DNA of 64,000 bases. Source: Methanobacterium sp. UBA375. Lineage in GTDB: Archaea > Methanobacteriota > Methanobacteria > Methanobacteriales > Methanobacteriaceae. The DNA is taken from NCBI GenBank assembly GCA_002495625.1, contig DAGC01000011.1, forward strand, positions 23,250-87,249. The letters run 5' to 3'. The position numbers were made by a program, and so were the translations under genes. Shown here piece by piece: positions 17,470 through 27,000 of the stretch; position 1 is the first letter of the stretch; every line of letters starts with the position of its first letter. The notes under the pieces were generated by a model. It searched no databases, was not told the DNA's origin, and worked only from the letters and a program-made list of their open reading frames with translations.

Positions 17470-19121
17470 ACGATGAAAAGAAGCTGTTTTTAAAGGCCCT
17501 GAAAGGGAAGTTTAACGAGGATCCCAAACAAACCCACACCGACTTTTACTGTTTCGGAGGCTGGAAACAGTCCCCTCGAAAGAGAGAATTCGATGAATAT
17601 GCAAAAAAGATTGAAAAAGAAAGGGGAGACCTCCCATTTTACAATCCAGACATTGGAGTTCCCCTGGGGCAGCGTAAATTAATGGCCTACAAGGTTTCCG
17701 GTACAGACACCTATGTGGAAGGAGATGACCTCCATTTCTGTAACAACGCAGCCATACAGCAACTATTGGACGATATAAAAAGAACCATCATCGTGGGTAT
17801 GGACACCGCCCACTCCGTTTTAGAGAAACGGTTAGGCGTGGAGGTTACACCGGAAACCATAAACGAGTACATGGAAACCATAAACCACGCACTTCCCGGC
17901 GGAGCCGTAGTCCAGGAACACATGGTAGAAGTCCACCCCGGACTGGTAGGGGACTGCTACGCTAAAATATTCACTGGAGATGATACACTGGCCGATGAAC
18001 TGGACTCCAGGTTCCTGATTAACATCAACAAGGAATTCCCAGAAGAACAGGCCGAAATGCTGAAAAAGTACATAGGCAGCAAGACCTACCAGATCAGCAG
18101 GGTACCTTCAATGGTCGTACGGGTCTGTGACGGAGGTACAGTTTCCAGATGGTCCGCCATGCAGATCGGTATGAGTTTCATAGCCGCCTACAAACTATGT
18201 GCCGGTGAAGCAGCCATAGCCGACTTTTCATACGCAGCTAAACACGCCGACGTCATAGAGATGGGAACCATCCTCCCGGCAAGGAGAGCTAGGGGACCTA
18301 ACGAGCCAGGAGGTGTGGCCTTCGGAGTGATGGCCGATATGGTGCAGACATCCCGGGTATCAAACGACCCTGCAGAGGTAACCCTGGAAGTAATCGCTGC
18401 AGCAGCCACCATCTACGACCAGATATGGCTGGGTTCTTACATGTCTGGTGGAGTAGGCTTCACACAGTACGCCACAGCGGCATACACCGATGATATCCTG
18501 GATGATTTCATATACTATGGAATGGAATACGTGGATGAAAAATATGGTATCTGCGGAACCGAGCCCAGTGCAGATGTGGTTCATGACATAGCTTCAGAGG
18601 TAACTCTCTATGGACTGGAGCAGTACGAATACCCGGCACTCCTGGAAGACCATTTTGGAGGTTCACAGCGAGCCGCCGTTGTTTCTGCTGCAGCCGGGTG
18701 TTCGGTTGCCTTCGCCACAGGAAATTCCAACGCCGGAATCAATGGATGGTACCTGAGTCAGATCTTACACAAGGAAACCCACAGCCGACTTGGTTTCTAT
18801 GGCTACGACCTGCAGGACCAGTGCGGAGCATCCAACTCCCTCTCCATCAGAAGCGATGAAGGTCTCATCCACGAACTACGTGGTCCTAACTACCCCAACT
18901 ATGCCATGAATGTGGGCCACCAGCCAGAATACGCCGGTATAGCCCAGGCACCACACGCAGCCAGGGGAGATGCATTCTGTGTAAACCCCCTCATAAAGGT
19001 TGCCTTTGCAGATAGTAACCTGACATTCGACTTCAAGCATCCCCGGAAGTCCATTGCAAAAGGTGCACTCAGGGAATTCCTACCTAGTGGTGAAAGGGAT
19101 TTAATCAGTCCAGTTGGATAG
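17466..19121 (+). CDS. mrtA: Methyl-coenzyme M reductase II, alpha subunit
   Basis: This is the alpha subunit carrying the F430 site, 551 residues. The axial nickel ligand glutamine is Gln150 (GGAVVQEHMVE). Sites that are post-translationally modified in characterised MCR are present: His260 (AAKHADV), Arg274 (PARRARGPNEPGG), Gln401 (GGSQRA), the thioglycine position Gly446 and Cys453 (FYGYDLQDQCG). The active-site tyrosine is Tyr335 (GFTQY). Together with B, D and G and no C gene this is the second isoenzyme, used when hydrogen is plentiful; MCR I is not in the window. A hairpin terminator follows. Confidence 0.97.
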   Translation: MNDEKKLFLKALKGKFNEDPKQTHTDFYCFGGWKQSPRKREFDEYAKKIEKERGDLPFYNPDIGVPLGQRKLMAYKVSGTDTYVEGDDLHFCNNAAIQQLLDDIKRTIIVGMDTAHSVLEKRLGVEVTPETINEYMETINHALPGGAVVQEHMVEVHPGLVGDCYAKIFTGDDTLADELDSRFLININKEFPEEQAEMLKKYIGSKTYQISRVPSMVVRVCDGGTVSRWSAMQIGMSFIAAYKLCAGEAAIADFSYAAKHADVIEMGTILPARRARGPNEPGGVAFGVMADMVQTSRVSNDPAEVTLEVIAAAATIYDQIWLGSYMSGGVGFTQYATAAYTDDILDDFIYYGMEYVDEKYGICGTEPSADVVHDIASEVTLYGLEQYEYPALLEDHFGGSQRAAVVSAAAGCSVAFATGNSNAGINGWYLSQILHKETHSRLGFYGYDLQDQCGASNSLSIRSDEGLIHELRGPNYPNYAMNVGHQPEYAGIAQAPHAARGDAFCVNPLIKVAFADSNLTFDFKHPRKSIAKGALREFLPSGERDLISPVG

Positions 19122-19136
19122 GGATTAAGTTTAACA

Positions 19137-19168
19137 GGGATTGAAAAAATCCCCAATTATTTTTTTTA
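19137..19168 (+). terminator. Hairpin plus T8 terminator of the mrt operon
   Basis: GGGATT-GAAAA-AATCCC (19137-19153) is followed by CAATTA and a T8 run. It lies 16 bases after the mrtA stop. Confidence 0.7.
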
Positions 19169-19383
19169 AATATAGGATAGAATTATTTTCCTAAAACTAG
19201 TTTTCAAAATTACCGACTGCAAGGCCAATGAAATGGTGGTTGTGACTTTTTACTCCAACCATATTATCGATAGATTTAAAATATGATGAATTGATTATAT
19301 TTCTATAACAGGTTCCATGATTGGTGGATTATGAATGAATTCAATTTGATAGGATAGAAAATAAGGGGTTATGGTGAAGTTGC

Positions 19384-20076
19384 ATGTCCGTCATTAAAAG
19401 GAGAGAAAGGGAAAAAAGGCAGAGAGAAAACGCTATAATCAACGCCGCTGAAAAGTTATTCTTCTCTAAAGGCTATGATGAAGTTTCCATGAACGACATA
19501 GCCAGGGAGGTAGAACTGAGCACAGCTACCCTGTATCTTTACTTTCAAAACAAAGAATCGCTATATTTTGCCATAGTACTTCGTGGTACAGGGATTCTAA
19601 ATGAAATGATCAAGCAAGGAGTGGCTACAGCAAAAACAGGTATCGATAAAGTAGCCGCGTTTAGAAAAGCTTATTATGACTTCACCAATGAGTATCCAGA
19701 TTACATTAAGATCTACAACTACTTCCAGTCAGGACGGTTTAACATAGCCAGCAGAAATAATGAACAGGAAGAACTCGATGATGAGAAAAAGAACCTGCCC
19801 ATGCCCTATGCTGGTGAGTACACTCAACAAATACTCGAGCTGCGTAAGGAAAGGTTTAAAATTCTCTGTAACTCAGTAAAGGAGGGTATTGATGATGGAA
19901 CCATCCAATCAGATGTTGATCCAGTGGAGATAGCAGTTTTGCTCTCAGCCATCTCCAAAAGTCTCTCCAAAATGCCACCAGATCATGAGAAATTACTGGA
20001 AAGACGGAAGATTTCCCATGATAAATATTTCACTGACATGGGGGAATTGATCAACCGCATGATCGGAAGAGGGTAG
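19384..20076 (+). CDS. TetR/AcrR-family transcriptional regulator
   Basis: This 230-residue protein has a TetR helix-turn-helix at about residues 15-60 (IINAAEKLFFSKGY, then MNDIAREVELSTATLYLYFQ). The ligand-binding half is unassigned. GGTGA lies upstream of the ATG. It lies 262 bp after mrtA, with its own AT-rich promoter region. The palindromes in the mrt leader would be suitable TetR-type targets, but that link is only positional. Confidence 0.85.
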   Translation: MSVIKRREREKRQRENAIINAAEKLFFSKGYDEVSMNDIAREVELSTATLYLYFQNKESLYFAIVLRGTGILNEMIKQGVATAKTGIDKVAAFRKAYYDFTNEYPDYIKIYNYFQSGRFNIASRNNEQEELDDEKKNLPMPYAGEYTQQILELRKERFKILCNSVKEGIDDGTIQSDVDPVEIAVLLSAISKSLSKMPPDHEKLLERRKISHDKYFTDMGELINRMIGRG

Positions 20077-20125
20077 TTCGAGACTGACCCCTGTCTGTAA
20101 ATATTAAAAACTAGTTTCTTTAATT

Positions 20126-21199
20126 CTAATCATCAGGCAGGTTGGTCCAGGGTTCTAAAATCACAGCGGGGCAGTGATGGTTTTCTGGACAGTCTCCGCA
20201 GTTTCTGGGTTTACGGTAACATCCTGCCAGGTTTAAATGATGGTAAAGAGTTTTTAAGCCATTGTTACTCATTTGTTCGGTCATCTGACTTCCACCAGGG
20301 TGATAACCAGAATAATCAACGTTTTCAAGGCCTAGTTTTTTACAATCTTCCACTAACTCTTGCATCAGGGAGCGCGTAGGGGCGGGGTGATAGTAGAGCA
20401 TGAAGTGTGGCCTGAAACCCACCAAACGGTAATGGATGGATGGCTCGATCTCCTGGATAAATCTGGCTATTTTATGGATTTCTTCCTGGTTTATCCCGGG
20501 GATAACCACGGTACGGAATACCCGGATTTTTTCTGGATGTTTCCTGGCCAACCACTCGGCATTCTCCAGGACAGGCCCTGAAGGTGCTCCGGTAAGGGCC
20601 TGATGCAGTTCGGTATCGTAGGCCTTTATTTCGAAGTTGATATAGGATGAAATTCTAGAGAGCCTTTCCATGGTTTTCCTGGTGATGAATCCGTTGGTGG
20701 CCAGGCCCACATCCAGCTGGTGGGGACTCTCCGGACTTTCTATTTGGGAAATCCCTTGTTTTTCCAGTGGGGGACTTTCTTGTTTTTCCAGACCAGAAAT
20801 TTCCTTGTTTAGAAGTCCCACTACCGCCTCCAGATAGGGTGTATGGATTGATGGTTCTCCACCGGTGAAACTCAACTTGTTTACGGACATATCCTGGGCA
20901 TACTGGCTTTTAAATGCGTGGAGGATTTCTTCGACTAAAGCAGGGGGATCCACGTATCCCCGGTACCTCCAACCGCTTTCAGGATACTGGGAGATACGGT
21001 AGGCATTACAGTAAGTGCAGAAGAAGGAACAGCCCAGCAGGGTGATGGAGTAACTCTTTAAAACCTCTGTGAAATTGGTATAGGCCACTTCTGGCATTCC
21101 AACACGGCAAACCCCTTTTTCTCCATCTAAACGGTTTATTCCACAGTCCCAGGGGCATAGATGGCAATTTTTCAGTTCCTTCAGGTATTTAAAGTTCAT
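20126..21199 (-). CDS. Radical SAM protein with Cys-rich N- and C-termini (PflA/AmmeMemoRadiSam-like)
   Basis: This 357-residue radical SAM enzyme has three cysteine clusters. An N-terminal cluster (Cys12, Cys15, Cys19, Cys31; CHLCPWDCG and GVCRVG) is like that of PflA-related anaerobic activases. The 4Fe-4S cluster is Cys57-x3-Cys61-x2-Cys64. A C-terminal Cys-rich end (CYRKPRNCGDCPENHHC) suggests an additional cluster. A linker around residues 130-155 contains the repeated words LEKQ and ESP. SAM-binding LSFTGGEPS is intact. The substrate is unknown; nearby mrtA carries unusual modifications, but the sequence does not resemble the B12-binding Mmp10 methylase. It is divergent from an acetyltransferase gene. 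Confidence 0.8.
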   Translation of the reverse strand: MNFKYLKELKNCHLCPWDCGINRLDGEKGVCRVGMPEVAYTNFTEVLKSYSITLLGCSFFCTYCNAYRISQYPESGWRYRGYVDPPALVEEILHAFKSQYAQDMSVNKLSFTGGEPSIHTPYLEAVVGLLNKEISGLEKQESPPLEKQGISQIESPESPHQLDVGLATNGFITRKTMERLSRISSYINFEIKAYDTELHQALTGAPSGPVLENAEWLARKHPEKIRVFRTVVIPGINQEEIHKIARFIQEIEPSIHYRLVGFRPHFMLYYHPAPTRSLMQELVEDCKKLGLENVDYSGYHPGGSQMTEQMSNNGLKTLYHHLNLAGCYRKPRNCGDCPENHHCPAVILEPWTNLPDD

Positions 21200-21267
21200 G
21201 TTCTCCCATCATTGGTTAAATTTTTATAGGATTAATCTATATCTTTTAATATAAATAATAATATTCG

Positions 21268-21304
21268 TATTACTTTATCTCTATATTTCACCTCTTTCGT
21301 AATA
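21268..21304. promoter_or_regulatory. TATTAC-N25-GTAATA site between radical SAM and acetyltransferase genes
   Basis: TATTAC (21268-21273) and GTAATA (21299-21304) have exactly the 25-base centre found at 23880 and 63607. The centre holds the TATA-like CTATATTTC, pointing toward the plus-strand acetyltransferase. The site may serve both divergent genes. Confidence 0.55.
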
Positions 21305-21320
21305 TTATGGGAGAACTAAC

Positions 21321-21830
21321 ATGAGCTATTACAGGGCTAAAGAACTTAAAAAACAGGATATATACCTTTATAATGTACAGGGATTCCTTTTTAACATGAT
21401 CGATGATGAATTTGGCTACGGATACGTAGCTAGCTACCATCAGGACATCATAGACATGGAATCTTATTACATACTTCCAGATAAAAACAATTTCTACATG
21501 GCCATCAATCAAACCGGTAGAATAATAGGAAGTATGGGAATAAGAGCCTATGATAGGGATTTTAGAATGTTCAAAGATGTTTACAGTCCAAAAACCACAG
21601 CCAGTATTTGGAGAGTCTTTGTGGACCGGCCCTGGCGCAGGAATGGAGTAGCTTCAACACTGGTGGAATTGGGGGAATGTTTCTGCCGCAAAAAGGGATA
21701 CGAGAAAATCTACCTCCACACCCAGAAAACTGTGGAGGGATCACTGGATTTCTGGCTTTCCAGGGGTTATAAAATAGTGGACGATACCGAAAATCAATTA
21801 AAAACAGTTCACATGGAGAAAAAGTTATAA
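21321..21830 (+). CDS. GNAT-family N-acetyltransferase
   Basis: This 169-residue acetyltransferase carries the acetyl-CoA motif A VDRPWRRNGVASTLVEL (R-x-x-G-x-A form) at about residues 98-115, and the C-terminal FWLSRGYKIVDDT. The substrate is unknown. GGGAGA precedes the ATG by about eight bases. A palindromic site upstream links it to the same putative regulon as cbiM and the DUF2162 operon. Confidence 0.85.
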   Translation: MSYYRAKELKKQDIYLYNVQGFLFNMIDDEFGYGYVASYHQDIIDMESYYILPDKNNFYMAINQTGRIIGSMGIRAYDRDFRMFKDVYSPKTTASIWRVFVDRPWRRNGVASTLVELGECFCRKKGYEKIYLHTQKTVEGSLDFWLSRGYKIVDDTENQLKTVHMEKKL

Positions 21831-21892
21831 AAAAGATTTTGTTTGGAAAATGGAAAGTGGAACATGGAAATCATCAAGAAATTTCTATCAGA

Positions 21893-22102
21893 TTAATTCT
21901 CACCAGACTTCTCAATGAAAATCTCCAGTTTACCATCTATGTTAACCACGGTTTTCACCGTTAAAATAGAATCATCCACATAAAGAAAGGTATCTATTGT
22001 CTTTGCCTTTGGAAAACTCAGTAAACTTACATTTTTTATGCCTTCTATTTTTAGTTTTCTCAGCTTTTCATCAACGTTAGATGTACGGTTTTGATTCTCC
22101 AT
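21893..22102 (-). CDS. Small hypothetical protein at the end of the ExbB/DUF2149 operon
   Basis: This 69-residue soluble protein (MENQNRTSNVDEKLRKLKIEG...) has no recognised domain. I chose ATG 22102 because AGGAAG lies eight bases upstream; the frame is open back to a TTG overlapping the DUF2149 gene. It is 25 bp after the DUF2149 stop, so it belongs to that operon. Predicted alternating strands at the C-terminus suggest a small beta-rich fold. Confidence 0.65.
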   Translation of the reverse strand: MENQNRTSNVDEKLRKLKIEGIKNVSLLSFPKAKTIDTFLYVDDSILTVKTVVNIDGKLEIFIEKSGEN

Positions 22103-22127
22103 ACATACCACTTCCTTTACCAAATCG

Positions 22128-22460
22128 TCAGCCGCCAACCATGATCAACTTACCAGTGGCCGGGTCTTTGTAGACGGTACCCATCTCCACGTATCCTTCA
22201 CCTGATCCGGAAGAGGTTTGGGGTGTTTCATTTAATTCCTTACCCATCTGTACTTCAGCGGCCTTTTTCATGGCTTCCATGGTTTGCTGCTTTTCTTCTG
22301 GACTGGAATCGGCGAATACCACGCTCTGCATGTTCCAGGACACTACCAGGAAAATTAGGAATCCCACGGAAAGGACCAGCATGGCATCCACCAAGTTGGT
22401 AGATCCAGCCATTGGATCCTCTTCATTTTGCGATAACAGTCGTCGTCTTCGCCTGAGCAT
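22128..22460 (-). CDS. DUF2149 protein, ExbD/TolR-like single-pass membrane protein
   Basis: This 110-residue protein has a basic start (MLRRRRRLL), one membrane helix (LVDAMLVLSVGFLIFLVVSW, about residues 23-42) and an outside domain ending MGTVYKDPATGKLIMVGG. This layout, with an Asp at the start of the helix, is that of ExbD/TolR, whose helix Asp carries protons in ExbB-ExbD motors. GGAGG lies nine bases before the ATG, inside the preceding ExbB-like gene, which it overlaps by 38 bp. Confidence 0.8.
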   Translation of the reverse strand: MLRRRRRLLSQNEEDPMAGSTNLVDAMLVLSVGFLIFLVVSWNMQSVVFADSSPEEKQQTMEAMKKAAEVQMGKELNETPQTSSGSGEGYVEMGTVYKDPATGKLIMVGG

Positions 22461-23106
22461 TATCTAAAACCTCCAGTACTGATTCTGCAAGGGTCTCTAA
22501 AGTGGATAGGTTGTCTTCGTACCACCTTCTCCTTATCTTGGATACAACATAAGCTATTCCCCCAGCTGCTAAACCAACAACGGTGGTATCGAAGGCTATT
22601 ATTATGGCCTGCGCCAGAGCGTTTATATCTCCAGCTCCTAGAGCGGCTAGGCCGGGCCCCATTGGGATTAAAGTCCCCATTAAACCAAGAGTTGGACCTA
22701 ACCTGGTTACGATATCTGTTTTTTCAAGACTCTTAGCTGCCTTTAACTCTTCACTTTCTATCAACTTCCTGGCTAAAGCTTCTCTGGATTTGGGGCCAAT
22801 CTTTGGGGTGGAAACTATCTTTATTAGAACCTCTTTACTACTGGTTGGCAGTCCACTTTCATTCACTTTTTCAATTATCTGCTCTGGTGTGCCTGGATTT
22901 GATATATCTTCAATTAATTTCCCTGTTTTTTCAGTACCGAACCGGATCCTGCTTGAATGCTCTGAAATCAGACCTCCAAAGGTAATTATGGCGTACACCA
23001 TGAAGGCCAGAAGACCCACGATCACCGGTATAAGAAGGCTCTGCGAAATAACGTGTAAGACTGAACCTAACATTTCACTTCCTGGAATTGCTACCAAAGT
23101 TATCAC
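22423..23106 (-). CDS. MotA/TolQ/ExbB proton-channel family protein
   Basis: This 227-residue polytopic protein has membrane helices at about 18-43, 135-158 and 172-192. The loop and helix TRLGPTLGLMGTLIPMGPGLAALGAGD and AFDTTVVGLAAGGIAYVVSKIRRRW are the conserved ExbB/TolQ/MotA channel segments. With the overlapping DUF2149 gene it should form an ion-driven stator. This cell has no outer membrane or TonB, so the energised partner must be another surface or membrane protein; the neighbouring secreted CobN is the obvious candidate. It lies 11 bp after the DUF2162 gene. Confidence 0.85.
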   Translation of the reverse strand: MITLVAIPGSEMLGSVLHVISQSLLIPVIVGLLAFMVYAIITFGGLISEHSSRIRFGTEKTGKLIEDISNPGTPEQIIEKVNESGLPTSSKEVLIKIVSTPKIGPKSREALARKLIESEELKAAKSLEKTDIVTRLGPTLGLMGTLIPMGPGLAALGAGDINALAQAIIIAFDTTVVGLAAGGIAYVVSKIRRRWYEDNLSTLETLAESVLEVLDNAQAKTTTVIAK

Positions 23107-23117
23107 CGTTTTAATTT

Positions 23118-23831
23118 TTATTGTATAAGATTACTGGTTTTTTTATTTACATACACTCCAAGGATAATTAAGCCTACTAACCCTATTAATGCATAGATTA
23201 TGGTTTCAATGGAGGGTATGGTCATAGGACTCATTTCACTGGATAATACAGTGGCTATGTTGGGGATCACGATGGCCGATGCTAAGAAGTAAAAGCCCAT
23301 AAACATCATGAAGTTCCCTAGAACTAGGGGGAAGGGTTGTTTAATAAATCGAACGATGGTGTTCGAAAACAGATAAAAAACACCTATCAGTACAGACAGG
23401 GCGACAGCAGAATACTGGCCAATTACAAAGGACGAAGCCCCTATAACTGGTGACATGAGTATTATAACTGCCAGAACCGCCCCAAAACAGCATGGGCATG
23501 GTGCGATCATGGCCATACAGGTGGCCGATGCATGATTTTTCTGGTGAATCTTCCATTCTTTGACGGTGTGCCATCCGGCATAAAGAATAACCACCCCCAT
23601 TATAAGGAAGATGACCGAGTTGTAATCGTACATCAACGTGTAAAGATAGTCGGTGTATTCCGCCGCAACCCGGGTGAGTATTAATATACCTAAACCATAG
23701 CCAATTGCGATTCCAGCCGCTACCTTCTTAGATAAGTTAGCAAAGCCCATGGCCATGCCTATTTTAAAGGCGAAAAAAAGTATCGCCGATAATATTCCCA
23801 TTTGCCACAATATTTCCCACATAATAATCAT
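23118..23831 (-). CDS. DUF2162 polytopic membrane protein with Cys-rich helix
   Basis: This 237-residue protein has six to seven membrane helices. One helix start carries Cys residues in CMAMIAPCPCCFGAV, preceded by His residues (KIHQKNHAS). Such Cys/His groups in a membrane protein suggest metal or thiol chemistry, as in LysE/DsbD-like transporters; DUF2162 itself has no assigned function. It is first in the four-gene operon DUF2162-ExbB-DUF2149-small protein. It starts 180 bp after the first surface cobN and has a TATTAC-N25-GTAATA site upstream. Confidence 0.8.
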   Translation of the reverse strand: MIIMWEILWQMGILSAILFFAFKIGMAMGFANLSKKVAAGIAIGYGLGILILTRVAAEYTDYLYTLMYDYNSVIFLIMGVVILYAGWHTVKEWKIHQKNHASATCMAMIAPCPCCFGAVLAVIILMSPVIGASSFVIGQYSAVALSVLIGVFYLFSNTIVRFIKQPFPLVLGNFMMFMGFYFLASAIVIPNIATVLSSEMSPMTIPSIETIIYALIGLVGLIILGVYVNKKTSNLIQ

Positions 23832-23879
23832 CTTAAAGTTAATTTTTTTGATATTTAATAATTTCTATTTAATTTGTAT

Positions 23880-23916
23880 TATTACTTTTTCTTTAATTTT
23901 AGGCTTGAAAGTAATA
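23880..23916. promoter_or_regulatory. TATTAC-N25-GTAATA site upstream of the DUF2162 operon
   Basis: TATTACTTT (23880-23888) and AAAGTAATA (23908-23916) give nine matching bases per arm, the best example of this signal in the window. It lies 49-85 bp before the DUF2162 start codon. Confidence 0.6.
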
Positions 23917-23985
23917 CTAATTAGATGTTAATACTTAACAGGCCATTTCATACCATATTTTATTACCATATTCTGTCCATTTTTT

Positions 23986-24007
23986 TTAAAAAATAAAAAA
24001 AGGGGGG
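23986..24007 (-). terminator. C6 plus T-rich terminator of the first surface cobN
   Basis: On the minus strand, four bases past the stop codon, CCCCCC is followed by TTTTTTTATTTTTTA. The same layout follows the other large cobN genes. Confidence 0.55.
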
Positions 24008-24011
24008 AAAA

Positions 24012-27000
24012 TTACTTTTTTATAAGGTTCCTGATGTCGTTTCTGAAATACCCAATACCGACAAGACACATTAGAAGAATTACTCCTATTATGGCTACTA
24101 CTGGCATATTGGATTGCCCTGAACTCTGGTTGCTCACTTCAGTTATTTCATGAACGTTCTGACCGTTACTGTCTGATGACTGCCCGGCCCCTGAGACTGC
24201 ATTGGCTGTACTGGCTTCACCAGGTGCAGCTTGAGTGGTACTTCCCTGTGTTGATTGACTTCCCTGGTTGGGATCTGTAGTCTGTCCCGGGCTTCCTTGA
24301 ACATCTATGGATATACCAGTAGCTCCTTCTAAAATATTAGCAAATTGCTGGATCTGTGCACTGCTTAAGGATGATCCCACTATCATGTAGTTGTTGAAAT
24401 CCATGTTGGCACAGGTGTGGTGGCAGCAGGATACTCCGTATTTATTTACCAGGTTTATGTATTTGTCCTTCAGAGAGTTTAGAAGTGCTTCATCTGCCTT
24501 CCAGATGCCTCTTCTAGCAGCTTCAATGACCCATCCCATCATACTCTGGGTGGCGAAGGCCTGGTAATCTTCTCTCCCGGAAAACTTGGGATCCAGAAGA
24601 TTTCGAGCAGCCAGGGTCCACATCGTATCACTCACACTACCGGTGGTAACATCCATGGCAAAGAGGTTCTTGTACCTTTCGGAGTATTCCATCCACCCAC
24701 TGGGCGTCTCTAACAGAGCATCCCTGTAAGCAGGGTTTAAAAGCTGGGATTGTATTTCCAGTTCCATTTCCTCCTGGGTCGTCCTAGTCACCACTTTATT
24801 TTTGTTCCTGATATCCACCAGCATATCATCGGGATTACCTCCCAGACCTCGAGATGCCAGTAACATTCCACCGTACCAGTCGTAGTAGTCATCCGTATCC
24901 AGTAGTCTCCAGGTACTGTCTATATTCTGGGTTATCATGTCTGCGCTTCCCAGCAGATACTGGAAAGTATTTTTGTTTTGTTCAATGTTGACTCCGTTGG
25001 GTGTGGATTTCCATGCGTAGGATACTCTGGATGTGTAGACACTGACCAATTCAGCGGTGGTCTTCCATTTACTGGTGTTTGGTAGTAGATCTGATACTCC
25101 GGTACCTTCCAACACCATTCCTGGTAGGCCGAAGACACGGTCCAGGGAGGGGTGTTCTTTGAAGTGTTTTTTAACGTAGTTCTGTTTGGTAGTTTCACTG
25201 GGAGCTTCAGCCGCTAATTTAACTGCGTTGTTCATCAGGTTGATCCACATCTCGTTACCGGTAACTGCGGTGGTGAAGACATCTACTCTAGGCCTCTGAA
25301 TGGTTTTGCCGTTGATGGTGATGGTTAAATCCTTTAATGGAATTAGAATGGATTTAGGTTTGACATCTCCATTGGTATCCCAATCTGGCATAACACCCAA
25401 GAGATACATGAATTCGGCTATGGCTATGGCGTCGGTTCGAAGTAATTCGGTACCCCACATCACCATACTCACTGTTTCCGGGAATTTACCATGTTTTAGG
25501 TAGTAGTTTGTTAAAAGTTGGTCAACCACTTTCTTGGCTGTTTCCCAGGCAGCTTTAGTGGGCATTTTTTCGGGGTTGGAAGCGTAGAAGTTCATACCGG
25601 TGGGAAGGACATCTGCATAGGAGGGGTCTGCTGCCAGTCCCGGACTAACGAACCCACCACTAAGTGCATCTAAGAGGTTCTTCCATTCCTGATTATCCCT
25701 GATCTTGGTGATGATCTCTTTACAGTACTTGAGGTCATTTAATAGGCTGGTATTTTTAACTCCTAAGCTGTTTGGGTCCTTTCCATTTGCTATCTGCCTG
25801 ATGTAGGTCCTGATCCTTTTATCTATTGCTTCTATTTCATCCTCGTATTTCGGGTTCTTCTGCATATCGTAGTATCCCAGATTTATCTTGGGATATAGTA
25901 CCGCTTTCATATGGTCTGTGATGCTGGTCATGGACGAGGAAATGGTGAATACCTCTTCTACCAGTTCTTCACCTGTTAAGACCTTGCCCAGGCTGTGTAA
26001 ACCAAGGGGTATGATGTCGTCTTCGATTTCATGTAATTTTTCATGGATCTCTAAGAGCCATTTACTGAATGTCTGTCCTTTCTGTTGAGCGGGTAGTCCT
26101 AACTCTTTAGCTTTAGATTTGATCTGTTTTTCCAGTGCAGGTAGTATCTGGTTGTTCCCCACGTTCTTGGCGTTTTCGTACTGGTGTACCAGGTCATGGA
26201 TAACAATTAAATCACCGTATAAACCTGATCTTACCATGGCCGGTGTCATGTGGTCGATTATAAGAGCACCGGCTCTGTCCTTGGCAACCATACCCTCTCC
26301 AGGATTGGAGACTATGTACGGGTTGATGTTGGGTATGTTTGCCAGTTGGAAGGGCCAGTCATCCTCCTGCAGTCCCACGTTTCTTCCAGGCAGCCATTCC
26401 AGGGTTCCATGGGTTCCCATGTGTATCATGGCGTTGGCACCATAAACATTCTCCAGCCATTTATAGAAACCAATGTACTGGTGGTGCGGGGGCAGGTAAG
26501 CATCGTGGTAATTCTCCACTTCCTCCCAGCCCCTACTGGGCTGCACTGTGATGAATACGTTACCGAACATCATGCCAGGAATAACCAGGGATCCATTGTA
26601 GGTCATAATATCTCCCACAGCAGAACCCCATTTTTTTATCACCTGCTCTTGCAGTGCTTTTGGTAGTTGATTGAACCATTTATTATATGTCGTTACATCT
26701 ACCAGTTGCTTGTTAGCTTTAAGAGTTGCCAGGTTCTTCTTTACGTATTGGTTTAGAAGATTCTGTGCCCAGGTACCTTTATTAGCAAATTCTGCTACTA
26801 AAGTGTACAGTTCCTTTGCTGTGGGGATTTTCCCGGTTCCAACGTTGTAACCCTGTTCCTTTAGTTTCACCAGGAGATCATGGACACTCCCGAAAACATC
26901 CAGGTATGAGGCTTTCATCTCTGCTTTACCCGGTGGGTAACTGTAGAGAATTATGGCAATTTTTTTGTCTTTGTTGGGTAATTCTTTGAGTTTAGCCCAC

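Noticed and set aside
20126..21199. Mmp10-type B12 radical SAM methylase acting on MCR
   Set aside because: The Cys motif position and N-terminal cluster resemble PflA-like activases; the Mmp10 start and cobalamin-binding part are not seen.
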